Source of the DNA: an uncultured Saprospiraceae bacterium
GTDB lineage: Bacteria; Bacteroidota; Bacteroidia; Chitinophagales; Saprospiraceae
NCBI GenBank assembly: GCA_938015925.1
Contig: CALLVY010000162.1
Location: 1 to 59,104 of the forward strand
DNA length: 59,104 nt
Direction: 5' to 3'
Shown: in pieces, positions 35,070 through 44,467 of the stretch
Position numbering within the stretch: the stretch's first letter is position 1
How the letters are laid out: each line of letters begins with the position of its first letter
The notes under the pieces: model-generated
Seen by the model: only the letters and a program-made list of their open reading frames with translations
What the model was told of the DNA's origin: nothing
Database searches by the model: none
Program-made: the position numbers and the translations under genes

Positions 35070-37277
35070 TTGGCTAATATATTTCATAAAAGGCTTTCAG
35101 GTTTTTTATTCCTGTTCCTGAGCAAAATGCTTCTTTTTGCTCAAGGGCCTCAGATGAATATATCTTTTACTCAAGAAGCTATACAAGTTGATGGGATCTT
35201 AGACGAAGTGGCTTGGCAAAACGCGCCCGCTACAAGCAATTTCCAACAACACTTTCCAAACAATGGAGCTATTGCCGATCAGCAAACAGAAGTAAAAATG
35301 CTCTTCGATCAACGCTTCCTTTATATTGCTGCTTACTGCAAACAAAACAGCGAACAGAGTTTTGTGGTACAATCACTCAAACGAGATTTCGAATTGTCCG
35401 AAAATGATGCTTTCGAAATTTACCTCGATGCTTTTTCTGACGCCAATAGCGGTTTGGTCTTTGGCGTGAATCCTTTTGGTGTCCAACGAGACGGAATCAT
35501 TCCCAACGGTGGAATCAAAGGAATAGATCTTACCTGGGATGGTCAATGGTTTGCTGAAGTCACTAAACAGGCCGATGGCTGGTTGGTAGAAATGGCCATT
35601 CCGTTCAAAACACTGCGCTTCAATCAAGCTCAAAAATCGTGGAAAGTTAATTTTTCCCGAAGTACTGTTCGGCAAAACGAACTATCCACCTGGGCTCCTA
35701 TTCCTCGTGGATTTCCTTTGTCGACGCTCGCCTTGATGGGCACACTCAATTGGGCCAACGCACCTCCAGCCTTTCAACACAACATTGCACTCATCCCTTA
35801 TCTGGCTACTAAAGCCGAAAAGGAAGGAAACGCCGATCGGTCTACCAATCCATTAAGTGGTTTGGACATGAAAGTGGGCGTTAGTTCTTCCTTGAATCTT
35901 GACCTCACGATCAATCCCGATTTTTCACAAGTAGAAGTAGACCAACAAGTCATCGATCTCAATCGCTTTGAATTATTCTTTCCTGAGAAGCGTTTGTTTT
36001 TTCTGGAAAATAGCGACCTGTTCAACAACTTAGGCAATAGCAGAATCCATCCTTTCTTTTCGCGACGGATTGGCTCCTTAAACAATGAACCCGTTCCCAT
36101 TCTTTACGGTGGTCGTTTGAGTGGAAAAATTGGAAAAGATTGGAAGATCGGATTGATGAATATGCAATCCAAAGAGAAAAAAGAGGAGCAGATGAGTGCC
36201 CAAAACTATCTGGTAGCCACGCTGCAAAAAAGTATATTCTCTGGGTCGAGTCTAACCGGTTTTTTGACCAATCGTCAATCCGTAGATGGTCTTCATTTTG
36301 ATGCGGATGATTTTTCTAAAATCGCAGGCTTTGAATTTGACTATCGATCTAAAGATAGTAAGCTCACCGGAAAATCCTTTCTACACTATAGCCTTTCTCC
36401 TGGCGCACCCAAAGATGCTTTTGCTTATAGCGCCAAGGCGCGTTATCGCACCAAGGAATTTAGTCTTTTCATGGGCTTGGATGGGGTTGGAAAAAATTAC
36501 ATTCCAGACATGGGTTATGTCCCCAGACTCTATCACGACAATGAAGCCAAAGACACTAGTATTCGCATTAGCTATATCGAAAGTCGAACCAATGGTTACT
36601 ATCGCTATTTTCTCAAAAACAATCCAGAGATAGATTTTGTGGGTACGGAATTGCGAATGAAATTATATACCGATCAGAATTTCAAATACCAGGAGCATCA
36701 ATTTGATTGGAATCTCCACTTGGCATTTGTCAATAAAAATAGTTTGACTTTAAGTTTTTCTGATTACTCTCAAATTCTTTTCTTCCCTTTCACTTTAGAT
36801 GGGCTCGACCAGGCTTTTCAGGAAGGCATTTATCCCAATCAAAAATTTTCAATAGAGTTTGATACCGGCAAAAGACAGGCCCTTTATGGAAAAGCGAAAG
36901 TGGCGTATTCCGGAGAGTTTATGGGTGGGAAATTTAGTTTGAATGGCGCAGCCAATTATCGCTATCATCAACATTTGGTTTTGGGCTTTACTTTTTCTTA
37001 TCAGGAATTGAGAGATTTTCCTTCGACTTATGGCGACGCTTATTTCACCTTATTGGGTTCTCAATTAGAACTTTCTTTTAGTCGAAACCTTTTCTTCACC
37101 ACCTTCCTTCAATACAATACCCAAGCCCAAAACATCAACGTCAATAGTCGCTTCAATTGGCGTTTTCATCCCCTATCGGATTTATACATTGTCTACACCA
37201 GCAATTATTACTCGGAAGATTTATCCAAAAGAAACAATGCCTTGGTTTTAAAAATAAATTATTGGTTGAATTTATAA
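35070..37277 (+). CDS. DUF5916 protein with CBM9-like domain (second copy)
   Basis: 735 residues. The signal region KRLSGFLFLFLSKMLLFAQ is followed by a CBM9-like domain (AIQVDGILDEVAWQNAPATSN, EVKMLFDQRFLYIAAYCKQ, VEMAIPFKTLRFNQAQKSW). The DUF5916 barrel part follows (FELFFPEKRLFFLENSDLFNN, HPFFSRRIG) and ends in LVLKINYWLNL. It is about 110 residues shorter than the copy at 24258 and clearly diverged. The only start that keeps the signal peptide is TTG at 35070, because no ATG occurs before residue 20. Its 3' end overlaps the convergent GH25 gene by 19 bases. It is coupled to the four-helix membrane protein gene upstream. Confidence 0.83.
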   Translation: MANIFHKRLSGFLFLFLSKMLLFAQGPQMNISFTQEAIQVDGILDEVAWQNAPATSNFQQHFPNNGAIADQQTEVKMLFDQRFLYIAAYCKQNSEQSFVVQSLKRDFELSENDAFEIYLDAFSDANSGLVFGVNPFGVQRDGIIPNGGIKGIDLTWDGQWFAEVTKQADGWLVEMAIPFKTLRFNQAQKSWKVNFSRSTVRQNELSTWAPIPRGFPLSTLALMGTLNWANAPPAFQHNIALIPYLATKAEKEGNADRSTNPLSGLDMKVGVSSSLNLDLTINPDFSQVEVDQQVIDLNRFELFFPEKRLFFLENSDLFNNLGNSRIHPFFSRRIGSLNNEPVPILYGGRLSGKIGKDWKIGLMNMQSKEKKEEQMSAQNYLVATLQKSIFSGSSLTGFLTNRQSVDGLHFDADDFSKIAGFEFDYRSKDSKLTGKSFLHYSLSPGAPKDAFAYSAKARYRTKEFSLFMGLDGVGKNYIPDMGYVPRLYHDNEAKDTSIRISYIESRTNGYYRYFLKNNPEIDFVGTELRMKLYTDQNFKYQEHQFDWNLHLAFVNKNSLTLSFSDYSQILFFPFTLDGLDQAFQEGIYPNQKFSIEFDTGKRQALYGKAKVAYSGEFMGGKFSLNGAANYRYHQHLVLGFTFSYQELRDFPSTYGDAYFTLLGSQLELSFSRNLFFTTFLQYNTQAQNINVNSRFNWRFHPLSDLYIVYTSNYYSEDLSKRNNALVLKINYWLNL

Positions 37278-37972
37278 GAGAGGATTTGTTGGGAAGGGAT
37301 TCCCCATTGTTCCAATTCTTTTGGCGTTCCATTAAACACATTTAAGTCTACATCTCCTTCTATTCCATCGAGTTGGCCTTTATTGCCATATTGCCAAAAT
37401 TGCCAGTTTTTCCCTTTCGGTAAATAAGGTTTCCGGCGACTGTATCTGGCAATCCAAACCGGGTATTCTGGAAATTCTTTGGCGAGGTATTCTATATAAA
37501 AATTATAATTGGAATAAAGGATGGGGCGAATCTTGTATTGTGCTTCTATTAAAAGAAGCCATTCTCTTACGCCTTCTATTATTTCCATCTTACTAGCTCC
37601 ATCCGTAAGTTCTACATCTAAGACTGGTGGCAAATCCCCCGCTTTCAGTTCTACTTGTTCTACAAAATTCTCAACTTGCAATCGAACAGATACCTTGGGT
37701 CTAAAAAAATGATAGGCTCCTTTCTTTAAGCCAACTCGTTCCATTTCTTTCCAATTATTACAATAGTGTTGGTCTTGCAAACTACTTCCTTCTGTCGCTT
37801 TTGCAAAAGCAAAGGACACTCCTTGTCCAACAATAACATCCCATTGAATATGAGATTGATAATGAGAAATATCGATTCCATGTACTTCATACCCCTCCAT
37901 TCGTTCTGTAATAGAATTACAAGACAGAAAGCTTAAAAGCAAAAGAATGATACTGGAAGTTCGTATAGTCAT
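37259..37972 (-). CDS. GH25 muramidase-like lipoprotein
   Basis: 237 residues. The lipobox is LLLSFLSC with Cys18, so the protein is likely lipid-anchored facing the periplasm or the outer membrane. The glycoside hydrolase family 25 domain starts VHGIDISHYQSHIQWD and includes FAFAKATEGSSLQD, KKGAYHFFRP and the acidic PPVLDVELTD, which supplies the Asp and Glu of the active site. NWQFWQYGNKG and DVDLNVFNG close the fold. All GH25 landmarks are present, so N-acetylmuramidase activity on peptidoglycan is expected. It lies downstream of the PhyH gene on the same strand (125-base gap, with no evident terminator) and overlaps the DUF5916 gene tail to tail. Confidence 0.88.
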   Translation of the reverse strand: MTIRTSSIILLLLSFLSCNSITERMEGYEVHGIDISHYQSHIQWDVIVGQGVSFAFAKATEGSSLQDQHYCNNWKEMERVGLKKGAYHFFRPKVSVRLQVENFVEQVELKAGDLPPVLDVELTDGASKMEIIEGVREWLLLIEAQYKIRPILYSNYNFYIEYLAKEFPEYPVWIARYSRRKPYLPKGKNWQFWQYGNKGQLDGIEGDVDLNVFNGTPKELEQWGIPSQQILSYKFNQ

Positions 37973-38097
37973 CTCGATATTTTCAACTCAAACACTCTTG
38001 ACGCAAGGCACCGTAATAAACGACCTTAACTGGAAGACCTTTCAAAACTAAACGACAAAATATCAAAAAAGGATGTCCTAAGTCTTTCTTTTTTAGG

Positions 38098-38970
38098 CTA
38101 ATGTTGGGAAACGACCATTCTCATATCGCGAAAAGGGGAATCTGGAGGACGTTGTAGCCAATTTTGCGCAGACCATTCACACTGAGCATCTACCAGATGA
38201 AGGATATAAGATTGCCTCGAACGCTCCGAGCGATTCGCAGAACTTGCATGAATCACTTCCCCACTAAGCAAAACCAAAGTCCCCGCAGGTACTTCTACTG
38301 GAATCAATTCTTCCACTGGCCATTCGACTCGCTCTGCGGAAGTTTTTACAAATGTTGTTCCTGTCCCCTCCGCATTCCGAATATATTGCTCTTGCAAAGG
38401 GTACTTTTTATGCGAACCTGGAATAAAACTAAGACAGCCATTCTCTACACTTGCAGCTTCCAAAGCTACCCAGGCCCCCAAACAAGAATAAGGAGTCGTG
38501 TAAATAAAAGTTGAATCCGTATGTGGATTTACCTTCGCTCCTATTTTGGCTTGTTTGAAAATATATTGACTTTGTACAATTTGCGGTTGACTTAAACCCA
38601 AATCCTGAGCCAATGCTAAAAATTTTGCCTGATAAGAATATTCCTCAAACACCGGAATTCTATCATGAAGAGCATGTCCAATTTTATTGATCGCCAAATG
38701 TTTTTCGGTCTTCAAATCTCCATTTTCATCAAAAGCTTCTTCTTCAAAAAAACAACGAACCTTTTCTGCACTTTCCAGAAAATAATGATCCAGGACATCA
38801 CTTTGATTTTCTGTTGTAAAAATTTTCAATTCCTCCAAAGTCAAGGCATCAAGGATTTCGGAAGCGCCAGCCTTCATTGCTTTGATCGTCTCAGCATCAA
38901 TAAAGTCAGGGATTATCAAATAGCCATTTGTTTGAAAAGATTCAATTTGGGCTGGAGTAAGGTAAGGCAT
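38098..38970 (-). CDS. Phytanoyl-CoA dioxygenase (PhyH) family protein
   Basis: 290 residues from ATG 38970 (MPYLTPAQIESFQTNGYLIIPDFID), the usual opening of PhyH proteins. The frame is open further upstream, but those residues do not resemble the family. The Fe(II)/2-oxoglutarate site is visible: the H-x-D in VNPHTDSTF, the distal His in SGEVIHASSANRSERSR, and an Arg in the same stretch for 2-oxoglutarate. CLSFIPGSHKKYPLQEQ is also typical. Function is oxygenation of an unknown small molecule in the cytoplasm. It is divergent from the aminotransferase gene with an 86-base gap. Confidence 0.87.
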   Translation of the reverse strand: MPYLTPAQIESFQTNGYLIIPDFIDAETIKAMKAGASEILDALTLEELKIFTTENQSDVLDHYFLESAEKVRCFFEEEAFDENGDLKTEKHLAINKIGHALHDRIPVFEEYSYQAKFLALAQDLGLSQPQIVQSQYIFKQAKIGAKVNPHTDSTFIYTTPYSCLGAWVALEAASVENGCLSFIPGSHKKYPLQEQYIRNAEGTGTTFVKTSAERVEWPVEELIPVEVPAGTLVLLSGEVIHASSANRSERSRQSYILHLVDAQCEWSAQNWLQRPPDSPFRDMRMVVSQH

Positions 38971-39056
38971 ATTGTTTTTATTACTTTTGTAAAACAGAGT
39001 TGATTCTAATCTGTTTCCTAATTCTATTTTCCAATTTTCTTCTGCAAAATAAAAAA

Positions 39057-40253
39057 ATGCCATCACTCCGTCAGCTATTCCTCCAACATTTAGCACCAAC
39101 TAGTGCTTTTCCTTTGCTCCTACAAGTAGATCGAGCAGAAGGCATTTACCTTTTTGATGAAACCGGAAAAGCATACATCGATCTTATCTCCGGGATTGGA
39201 GTAAGTGGTTTGGGGCATTGTCACCCAGAGGTTGTTGCGGCCATTCAGCAACAAAGTCAGCGCTATTTGCACACCATGGTTTATGGCGAGTATGTACTTT
39301 CTCCGCAAGTAGAATTGGCGCAATTGCTGGCTCAGAATTTACCCGACAATCTGGACTCTGTTTACTTCGTCAACTCCGGAACAGAAGCGACCGAAGGAGC
39401 TATGAAATTAGCCAAACGTTATACGGGTCGCTACGAAATCATTTCTTGTATCAATGCTTATCACGGCAGTACTCAAGGAGCCATTAGTCTGATGAACAAT
39501 GAAGAATTGACGCAGGGATTTCGACCACTACTCCCAGGCATTCGCCACATTGATTTCAATTGTGAATTTTGTTTGCAGAAAATCAGTAAAAAAACGGCGG
39601 CAGTTATTATAGAAACGGTGCAAGGAGAATGGGGCGTCCGCAAACCCCAAAAAGCATTTTTACAGAAACTGAGAGAACGTTGTACGGAAGTTGGAGCTCT
39701 ATTGATTTTGGATGAAATCCAAGCGGGAATGGGACGGACGGGAAGTCTATTTGCGTTTGAGCAATACGGTATTGTCCCTGATGTTTTGCTTTTGGCAAAA
39801 GGACTCGGCGGCGGTATGCCGATAGGTGCTTTTATTGCTTCTGCGGAGGTAATGAAGGTTTTCTCTTTTGATCCAATCTTGGGACACATCACTACATTTG
39901 GTGGGCATCCGGTTTCTTGTGCCGCAGCTTTGGCTACTTTGCGGGTATTGACTGAAAGTGATTTGATTGCTCAGGTTCCGAAAAAAGAAGCCCTCTTTTT
40001 GGAATTGCTCCAACACCCTTTGATTCGAGATGTGCGTAGTGCGGGGTTGATGATGGCGGTAGAGTTAAAAGATTTTGATCAGGTACAAAAAGTGATTAAA
40101 ACCTGCATCGAAAATGGGTTGATTACCGATTGGTTTTTATTCAATGATCGCAGTCTGCGAATTGCTCCGCCTTTGATTATCACCGTACAAGAAATACGAA
40201 AAGCATGTAGTATCATTCTAGCTGCTTTGGATCTTGCAAAAGACGAAGCTTAA
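39057..40253 (+). CDS. Class III (ornithine/acetylornithine-type) aminotransferase
   Basis: 398 residues from ATG 39057; an upstream TTG at 39000 is less likely. PLP fold type I. VNSGTEATEGAMKLAKRYTGR is the phosphate-binding region, AYHGSTQGAISL the substrate loop, and LILDEIQAGMGRTGSLFAFE contains the Asp that pairs with the ring. The Schiff-base Lys248 is in LLLAKGLGGGMPIGAF. TTFGGHPVSCAAAL follows. It resembles acetylornithine, ornithine or 4-aminobutyrate aminotransferases. No arg genes lie next to it, so the substrate cannot be fixed and no symbol is given. It is convergent with rpoN. Confidence 0.88.
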   Translation: MPSLRQLFLQHLAPTSAFPLLLQVDRAEGIYLFDETGKAYIDLISGIGVSGLGHCHPEVVAAIQQQSQRYLHTMVYGEYVLSPQVELAQLLAQNLPDNLDSVYFVNSGTEATEGAMKLAKRYTGRYEIISCINAYHGSTQGAISLMNNEELTQGFRPLLPGIRHIDFNCEFCLQKISKKTAAVIIETVQGEWGVRKPQKAFLQKLRERCTEVGALLILDEIQAGMGRTGSLFAFEQYGIVPDVLLLAKGLGGGMPIGAFIASAEVMKVFSFDPILGHITTFGGHPVSCAAALATLRVLTESDLIAQVPKKEALFLELLQHPLIRDVRSAGLMMAVELKDFDQVQKVIKTCIENGLITDWFLFNDRSLRIAPPLIITVQEIRKACSIILAALDLAKDEA

Positions 40254-40274
40254 CGATAAGCTTTATAAACAGAA

Positions 40275-40307
40275 ATCCCGAATTCTGGATTTTCCAAAAT
40301 TCGGGAT
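40275..40307. terminator. Stem-loop between aminotransferase and rpoN
   Basis: ATCCCGAATT (40275-40284) and AATTCGGGAT (40298-40307) form a 10-bp stem. An inner TGGA/TCCA step extends it. It lies between convergent gene ends. The minus strand continues with UUUCUG, a weak tail, so it probably ends both transcripts without a strong U-tract. Confidence 0.5.
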
Positions 40308-40341
40308 GACCTTTGTATTGCTCTATCTAATACGAATTGAC

Positions 40342-41871
40342 TTACAATTCTTTACGCAATCTTGCCACTGGAATATTCAATTGCTCGCGGTATTTAGCAA
40401 CCGTTCGTCGGGCAATTTCATAACCTTTCTCTCGAAGCAAGTTTTTCAACTTTTCGTCAGAAAATGGTTTTTTCTTATGCTCCTCTCCAATGATATCTGT
40501 CAATATTTTTTTCACCTCTAAGGTCGACACCTCTTCTCCAGAACTGGTTTGTAAAGATTCTGAGAAAAAGTCTTTGAGTCGCTTGGTCCCAAATTCGGTT
40601 TGTACAAATTTGCTATTCGCTACCCGAGAAACGGTAGAGATATCCAGACCAGTAATGTCTGCAATATCTTTGAGGATCATTGGCCGCAAAGTTTTTTGAT
40701 CTCCCGTTCGGAAAAAGTCATATTGGTATTGCATAATCGAGTACATCGTTTTGTACATCGTTTGCTGTCTTTGTCGAATGGCATCAATAAACCATTTGGC
40801 AGAGTCGATTTTTTGCTTGATAAAAAGCACCGCCTCTTTTTCTTGTCGACCTGTTTTTTTATTTTTCTTATTGACCTTATACGTTTTGAGCATGTCTTTA
40901 TAATGCTCATTGATTCTGAGGTCAGGTGCGTTTCGAGAGTTCAGCGTCAGGTCCAATTCTCCGTCGCGATTAACGATCGTAAAATCAGGAACGATATAGT
41001 GAATCGTACTACTTCCACTTCCTTTATAACCACTCGCGGGCTTTGGATTTAGTTTTAGTATTTGTTCGATTGCATTTTTAAGTTCTAATTCACTAATGCT
41101 CAAATAACGTTGTAGCTTCTGGTAGTGCTTTTTAGAAAACTCATTGAAATACTCTTTGATGATTCTCAAGGCCAAGGCGATGTTGTGCAAATCATCATCA
41201 TCGTGTTTACTATCTTCCGCCTCCAGTTTATTGCGCAATTGTAGCGTAAGACTTTCTTGCAAGTCTCTTGCTCCTACTCCTGGTGGATCAAATTTTTGTA
41301 TTTTAGAAAGTAGAAAGTAAATTTCTGTTTCGGAGGAAACGATATTTTGTGCAAACATCAAATCATCAATAATCGCAATCGGGTCTCTTCTCAAATAGCC
41401 ATCATCATCAATACTTCCAATAATCTGATTGGCGATTTTAATTTCTCTCTCATCTTGTAATTTGAGCATTCCCAACTGGGTTTCCAAATACTCATGAAAA
41501 GTATCCTGAACGGCAATGGGGATCGACTTATCTTCGTCGTCAGCCGCAAAATTTTCGGTTTTCAATTTGTAACTAGATGGATCATCTTCGATGTATTCAT
41601 TGATGTAATCATCCAATTCAAATTCGTCATCGCGAGATTCCTCACTCTGATCTGCTTCTGTTTCAGCGAACTTAGCTTCTTCTGCTTCCGTGTCCGTCTC
41701 CGTTTCTTTCTCTTCATTCTCTTCCCCTTCATCCAGAGCCGGATTGGCTTCTAGTTCTTCCTTAATTCTTTGCTCCAGGGTCGCTGTCGGTATTTGCAGC
41801 AGTTTCATGAGTTGAATCTGTTGCGGGGACAGTTTCTGGAGGAGTCTGTGGCTTAAATTCTGCTTCAGCAT
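40342..41871 (-). CDS. rpoN: RNA polymerase sigma-54 factor
   Basis: 509 residues. Region I is LSHRLLQKLSPQQIQLMKLLQIP with the Gln- and Leu-rich enhancer-response helix. Region II is strongly acidic (EENEEKETETDTEAEEAKF and DQSEESRDDEFELDD). The core-binding part follows (QDEREIKIANQIIGSIDDDGYLRRDP, FDPPGVGARDLQESLTLQL). The helix-turn-helix region is ILKDIADITGLDISTVSRV. The RpoN box ARRTVAKYRE binds the -24 element, and the C-terminus is PVARLRKEL. The factor is complete. A near-perfect -24/-12 site lies upstream at 42131-42148 on the same strand, suggesting autoregulation. It needs an AAA activator, none of which lies in the window. Confidence 0.96.
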   Translation of the reverse strand: MLKQNLSHRLLQKLSPQQIQLMKLLQIPTATLEQRIKEELEANPALDEGEENEEKETETDTEAEEAKFAETEADQSEESRDDEFELDDYINEYIEDDPSSYKLKTENFAADDEDKSIPIAVQDTFHEYLETQLGMLKLQDEREIKIANQIIGSIDDDGYLRRDPIAIIDDLMFAQNIVSSETEIYFLLSKIQKFDPPGVGARDLQESLTLQLRNKLEAEDSKHDDDDLHNIALALRIIKEYFNEFSKKHYQKLQRYLSISELELKNAIEQILKLNPKPASGYKGSGSSTIHYIVPDFTIVNRDGELDLTLNSRNAPDLRINEHYKDMLKTYKVNKKNKKTGRQEKEAVLFIKQKIDSAKWFIDAIRQRQQTMYKTMYSIMQYQYDFFRTGDQKTLRPMILKDIADITGLDISTVSRVANSKFVQTEFGTKRLKDFFSESLQTSSGEEVSTLEVKKILTDIIGEEHKKKPFSDEKLKNLLREKGYEIARRTVAKYREQLNIPVARLRKEL

Positions 41872-42130
41872 GGATCTGTTCTGGGTTTTCTCTTTTGTTT
41901 GTAAATATTTTTTTCAGATAGTCTTCTTTTTCGGGATAGCTGTAATCATGAAAACTTAGATGGATATTATAATTTGTTCTTACTAATCACGGTTTTTTTT
42001 TACGACCTTTGTTTGAAGGTTTTTTGAAAAATGTGACAGGCTTAATACCCTAAGACACATATTCGAGGAACCTTACAGAGCCAATATAAATCAAATAGTT
42101 TAATATGTCCAGTGGCAAGGCCGCTTTTAT

Positions 42131-42148
42131 AGCAAAAAAAGTGCCAAA
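42131..42148 (-). promoter_or_regulatory. Sigma-54 (-24/-12) promoter candidate upstream of rpoN
   Basis: On the minus strand TTTGGCACTTTTTTTGCT matches the consensus TTGGCAC-N5-TTGCW at every conserved position. GG (42145-42144) and GC (42133-42132) are separated by ten bases. Predicted start is near 42120, giving a leader of about 250 bases before the rpoN ATG at 41871. It faces rpoN, not the divergent peptidase gene. Confidence 0.6.
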
Positions 42149-42339
42149 TCCTTGAATTAATTGATTATTTATATTTAAAATAAAAATATGAATTGGGTAA
42201 AAACACCACTTCACTTCCTATTTTAGGAAAGCTTATTTTTATTTCCCCGTCAAGGCGACATTCAAAAGAGTGACACAAATCCGGAATTTCAATCTTTATT
42301 CTTAATTTTCGTCTTTAATAATCAATTAGGACCTCAAAT
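42149..42339. other. Intergenic region upstream of the aminopeptidase gene
   Basis: AT-rich. TAATTTTC (about 42303-42310), one base off TAnnTTTG, might be a -7 element for the aminopeptidase gene. No further structure was seen. Confidence 0.3.
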
Positions 42340-44121
42340 ATGACCGTAAATAATAGAATCAAAGCCCTAAGAGAGCAGTTGGCATTAAACAATCTAGCCG
42401 CTTATTTGATTCCTAGCAGCGATCCTCATCAAAGTGAGTATGCAGCTGGCCATTGGAAAAGCCGAGAGTGGATATCTGGCTTTACCGGTTCTACAGGCCT
42501 GGTGATCGTCACTCCCGATCACGCTGGACTTTGGACAGACTCCAGATACTTTATCCAAGCCAACCAAGAATTAAAGAATAGTGAGGTAGAGCTACACAAA
42601 CTTAGAGTTCCTCACACTCCAGAGTATATTGAATGGCTTGAAGACTATCTTCCGCCTGGTAGTCAAATTGGCTGTGACGGTAGCCTTTTTTCCAAGCGAC
42701 AAATTCAAGGTCTGACACAAGCCTTGCAAGGAAAAGAAATCCGTATCAATCTCAGCCTTGATCTTTTTTCTGTCATTTGGACCGACCGACCAGCACTCCC
42801 CAGCACCAAAGCCTTCTTATTGGAAGATCATTTTACAGGGGAATCACGCGCGCTAAAACTGGGTCGTATCCGAAAAATCATGAACGACTTTGGAGCAAGT
42901 GATCACCTGCTCTCTGAATTGGGAGACATTGCCTGGATTCTCAATATTCGCTCTACGGATATCGATTTCAACCCAGTCTTGATTTCCTATTTACACATAG
43001 GCCTCACTAATGCTTATTTGTTTGTAGATCAAATCAAAATTAGTGCAGACTTAAAGGCGGCTCTGGAAGTAGACGGAATTCTCCTCAAACCCTACCAAGA
43101 ATTACATAATTTTCTTCAACAACTCGATAAGGATACCAAAATCTTAATCGACCCATCCACCACAAACATTCGCACAATCGAATGTCTAAATGCAGTACAG
43201 ACCATTGAGGAAGCCAATCCTTCTTTGCTCATGCGAAGCATCAAAAATGAAACAGAAATTTCGCATATCAAAGAAGCCATGATTAAAGATGGCATCGCCT
43301 TAACCCGATTGTACCGCTGGATTGAAAAAGAATTAAAACATAGAACACTTCCAGAGTTTGAAGTTGGGGAGAAATTGGATCACTTTCGACGAGAACAAGG
43401 CGATTATCAAGGAGAAAGCTTTCCTGCAATTGTTGGTTATGCAGGCAATGGCGCCATTGTTCATTATCGCCCAACGGCAGATCAATGCTCCATGATAAAG
43501 CCAGAAGGAATATTACTGCTGGATTCTGGAGGACAATACCTGCAAGGAACAACCGACATTACGCGAACCACTGCCCTCGGCATCCCAAGCGCAGAGCAGA
43601 AGGAACACTTTACACTTGTGCTAAAAGGACACATTGGCTTGGCGAAATTAAAATTCCCCAAGGGCACCAGAGGCAATCAGATGGATGTCCTCGCTCGTCA
43701 GCATCTTTGGGAAAAAGGGCTCAACTATGGGCATGGAACGGGGCATGGAGTCGGCTTTTTACTGAATGTACATGAAGGTCCGCAATCCATTAATGGAGGT
43801 ACCAGCAAAAAAGTATCTACTCCTTTTCAGATAGGAATGTTTACTTCCAATGAACCTGGTTTTTACCAAACAGAAGAATATGGGATTCGGATTGAAAACT
43901 TAATTCTTTGTAAAGAATATAAGCAAACGGAGTATGGGCAGTTTTTGGAATTTCAAAAGCTTACTCTTTTCCCTATAGATTTAAACCTTATTGAGGAACA
44001 ACTGTTAAATGCTTCTGAAAAGGAATGGCTGGAAACGTATCACAAGAAAGTATACGAAGAATTGGCACCAAGGCTAAATGCGGAGGAAAAAGAATGGATG
44101 GCCAAGCAATGCGGTTTGTAA
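42340..44121 (+). CDS. Xaa-Pro aminopeptidase (M24B, aminopeptidase P type)
   Basis: 593 residues, cytoplasmic. Two N-terminal creatinase-like domains (IKALREQLALNNLAAYLIPSSDPHQSEYAA, ISGFTGSTGLVIVTPDHAGLWTDSRYF) precede the pita-bread metallopeptidase domain. Metal ligands are visible: Asp in LLLDSGGQY and in GTTDITRTTAL, His in GTGHGVGFLLNVHEGP, Glu in FTSNEPGFY and Glu in YGIRIENLIL. The length fits the three-domain eukaryotic-type aminopeptidase P common in Bacteroidota. It removes the N-terminal residue from peptides with Pro at position two. It stands alone. Confidence 0.94.
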   Translation: MTVNNRIKALREQLALNNLAAYLIPSSDPHQSEYAAGHWKSREWISGFTGSTGLVIVTPDHAGLWTDSRYFIQANQELKNSEVELHKLRVPHTPEYIEWLEDYLPPGSQIGCDGSLFSKRQIQGLTQALQGKEIRINLSLDLFSVIWTDRPALPSTKAFLLEDHFTGESRALKLGRIRKIMNDFGASDHLLSELGDIAWILNIRSTDIDFNPVLISYLHIGLTNAYLFVDQIKISADLKAALEVDGILLKPYQELHNFLQQLDKDTKILIDPSTTNIRTIECLNAVQTIEEANPSLLMRSIKNETEISHIKEAMIKDGIALTRLYRWIEKELKHRTLPEFEVGEKLDHFRREQGDYQGESFPAIVGYAGNGAIVHYRPTADQCSMIKPEGILLLDSGGQYLQGTTDITRTTALGIPSAEQKEHFTLVLKGHIGLAKLKFPKGTRGNQMDVLARQHLWEKGLNYGHGTGHGVGFLLNVHEGPQSINGGTSKKVSTPFQIGMFTSNEPGFYQTEEYGIRIENLILCKEYKQTEYGQFLEFQKLTLFPIDLNLIEEQLLNASEKEWLETYHKKVYEELAPRLNAEEKEWMAKQCGL

Positions 44122-44277
44122 AACTAAAGATTCTCCTAACCAAGATGCTTTTTTAGGGCGTTCTTGAGAAAAAAGAGACCATCATTACCTATAAATTATT
44201 GTGCTCTTTTACTCAAGTCTTTGCGGTTACCATTTATTTTCATTTTCTTTGCGTAACAAAATCAAAATAAATTAGAA

Positions 44278-44397
44278 ATGTCAGATCAAATCAACGATGC
44301 AGGAGGTAAAGGATATTGCATGATGAAATTTTTTATCGGCTTTTTCCTTTTTGTTGCACTCATACTCAAACTATACTGGTCTAATTTTAATCTCTAG
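44278..44397 (+). CDS. 39-residue single-helix membrane peptide
   Basis: ATG 44278, reading MSDQINDAGGKGYCMMKFFI and then GFFLFVALILKLYWSNFNL with a stop at 44395-44397. A polar, glycine-containing N-terminus precedes one hydrophobic helix of about 17 residues. A possible promoter lies upstream: TTTG near 44219-44222, 22 bases, then TTTCTTTG (44244-44251; first two bases differ slightly from TAnnTTTG). A strong terminator follows at 44468. These flanks make a real small gene more likely than chance. Function unknown. Confidence 0.5.
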   Translation: MSDQINDAGGKGYCMMKFFIGFFLFVALILKLYWSNFNL

Positions 44398-44467
44398 ACA
44401 AAGTAAGCAGATTGAATGCTAAAAGCTGTTCTTTAAGAATACCTTTCTAGAAAGCTGGTATAGCGTC

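Noticed and set aside
39000-39099. Overlapping upstream extensions of the divergent PhyH and aminotransferase frames
   Set aside because: Both extended frames would overlap, and the added residues match neither family. The ATGs at 38970 and 39057 give normal family starts and leave room for promoters.
40275-40307. ATCCCGAATT hairpin considered as part of a REP family
   Set aside because: Only one copy was seen in the window, and its place between convergent genes fits a terminator.
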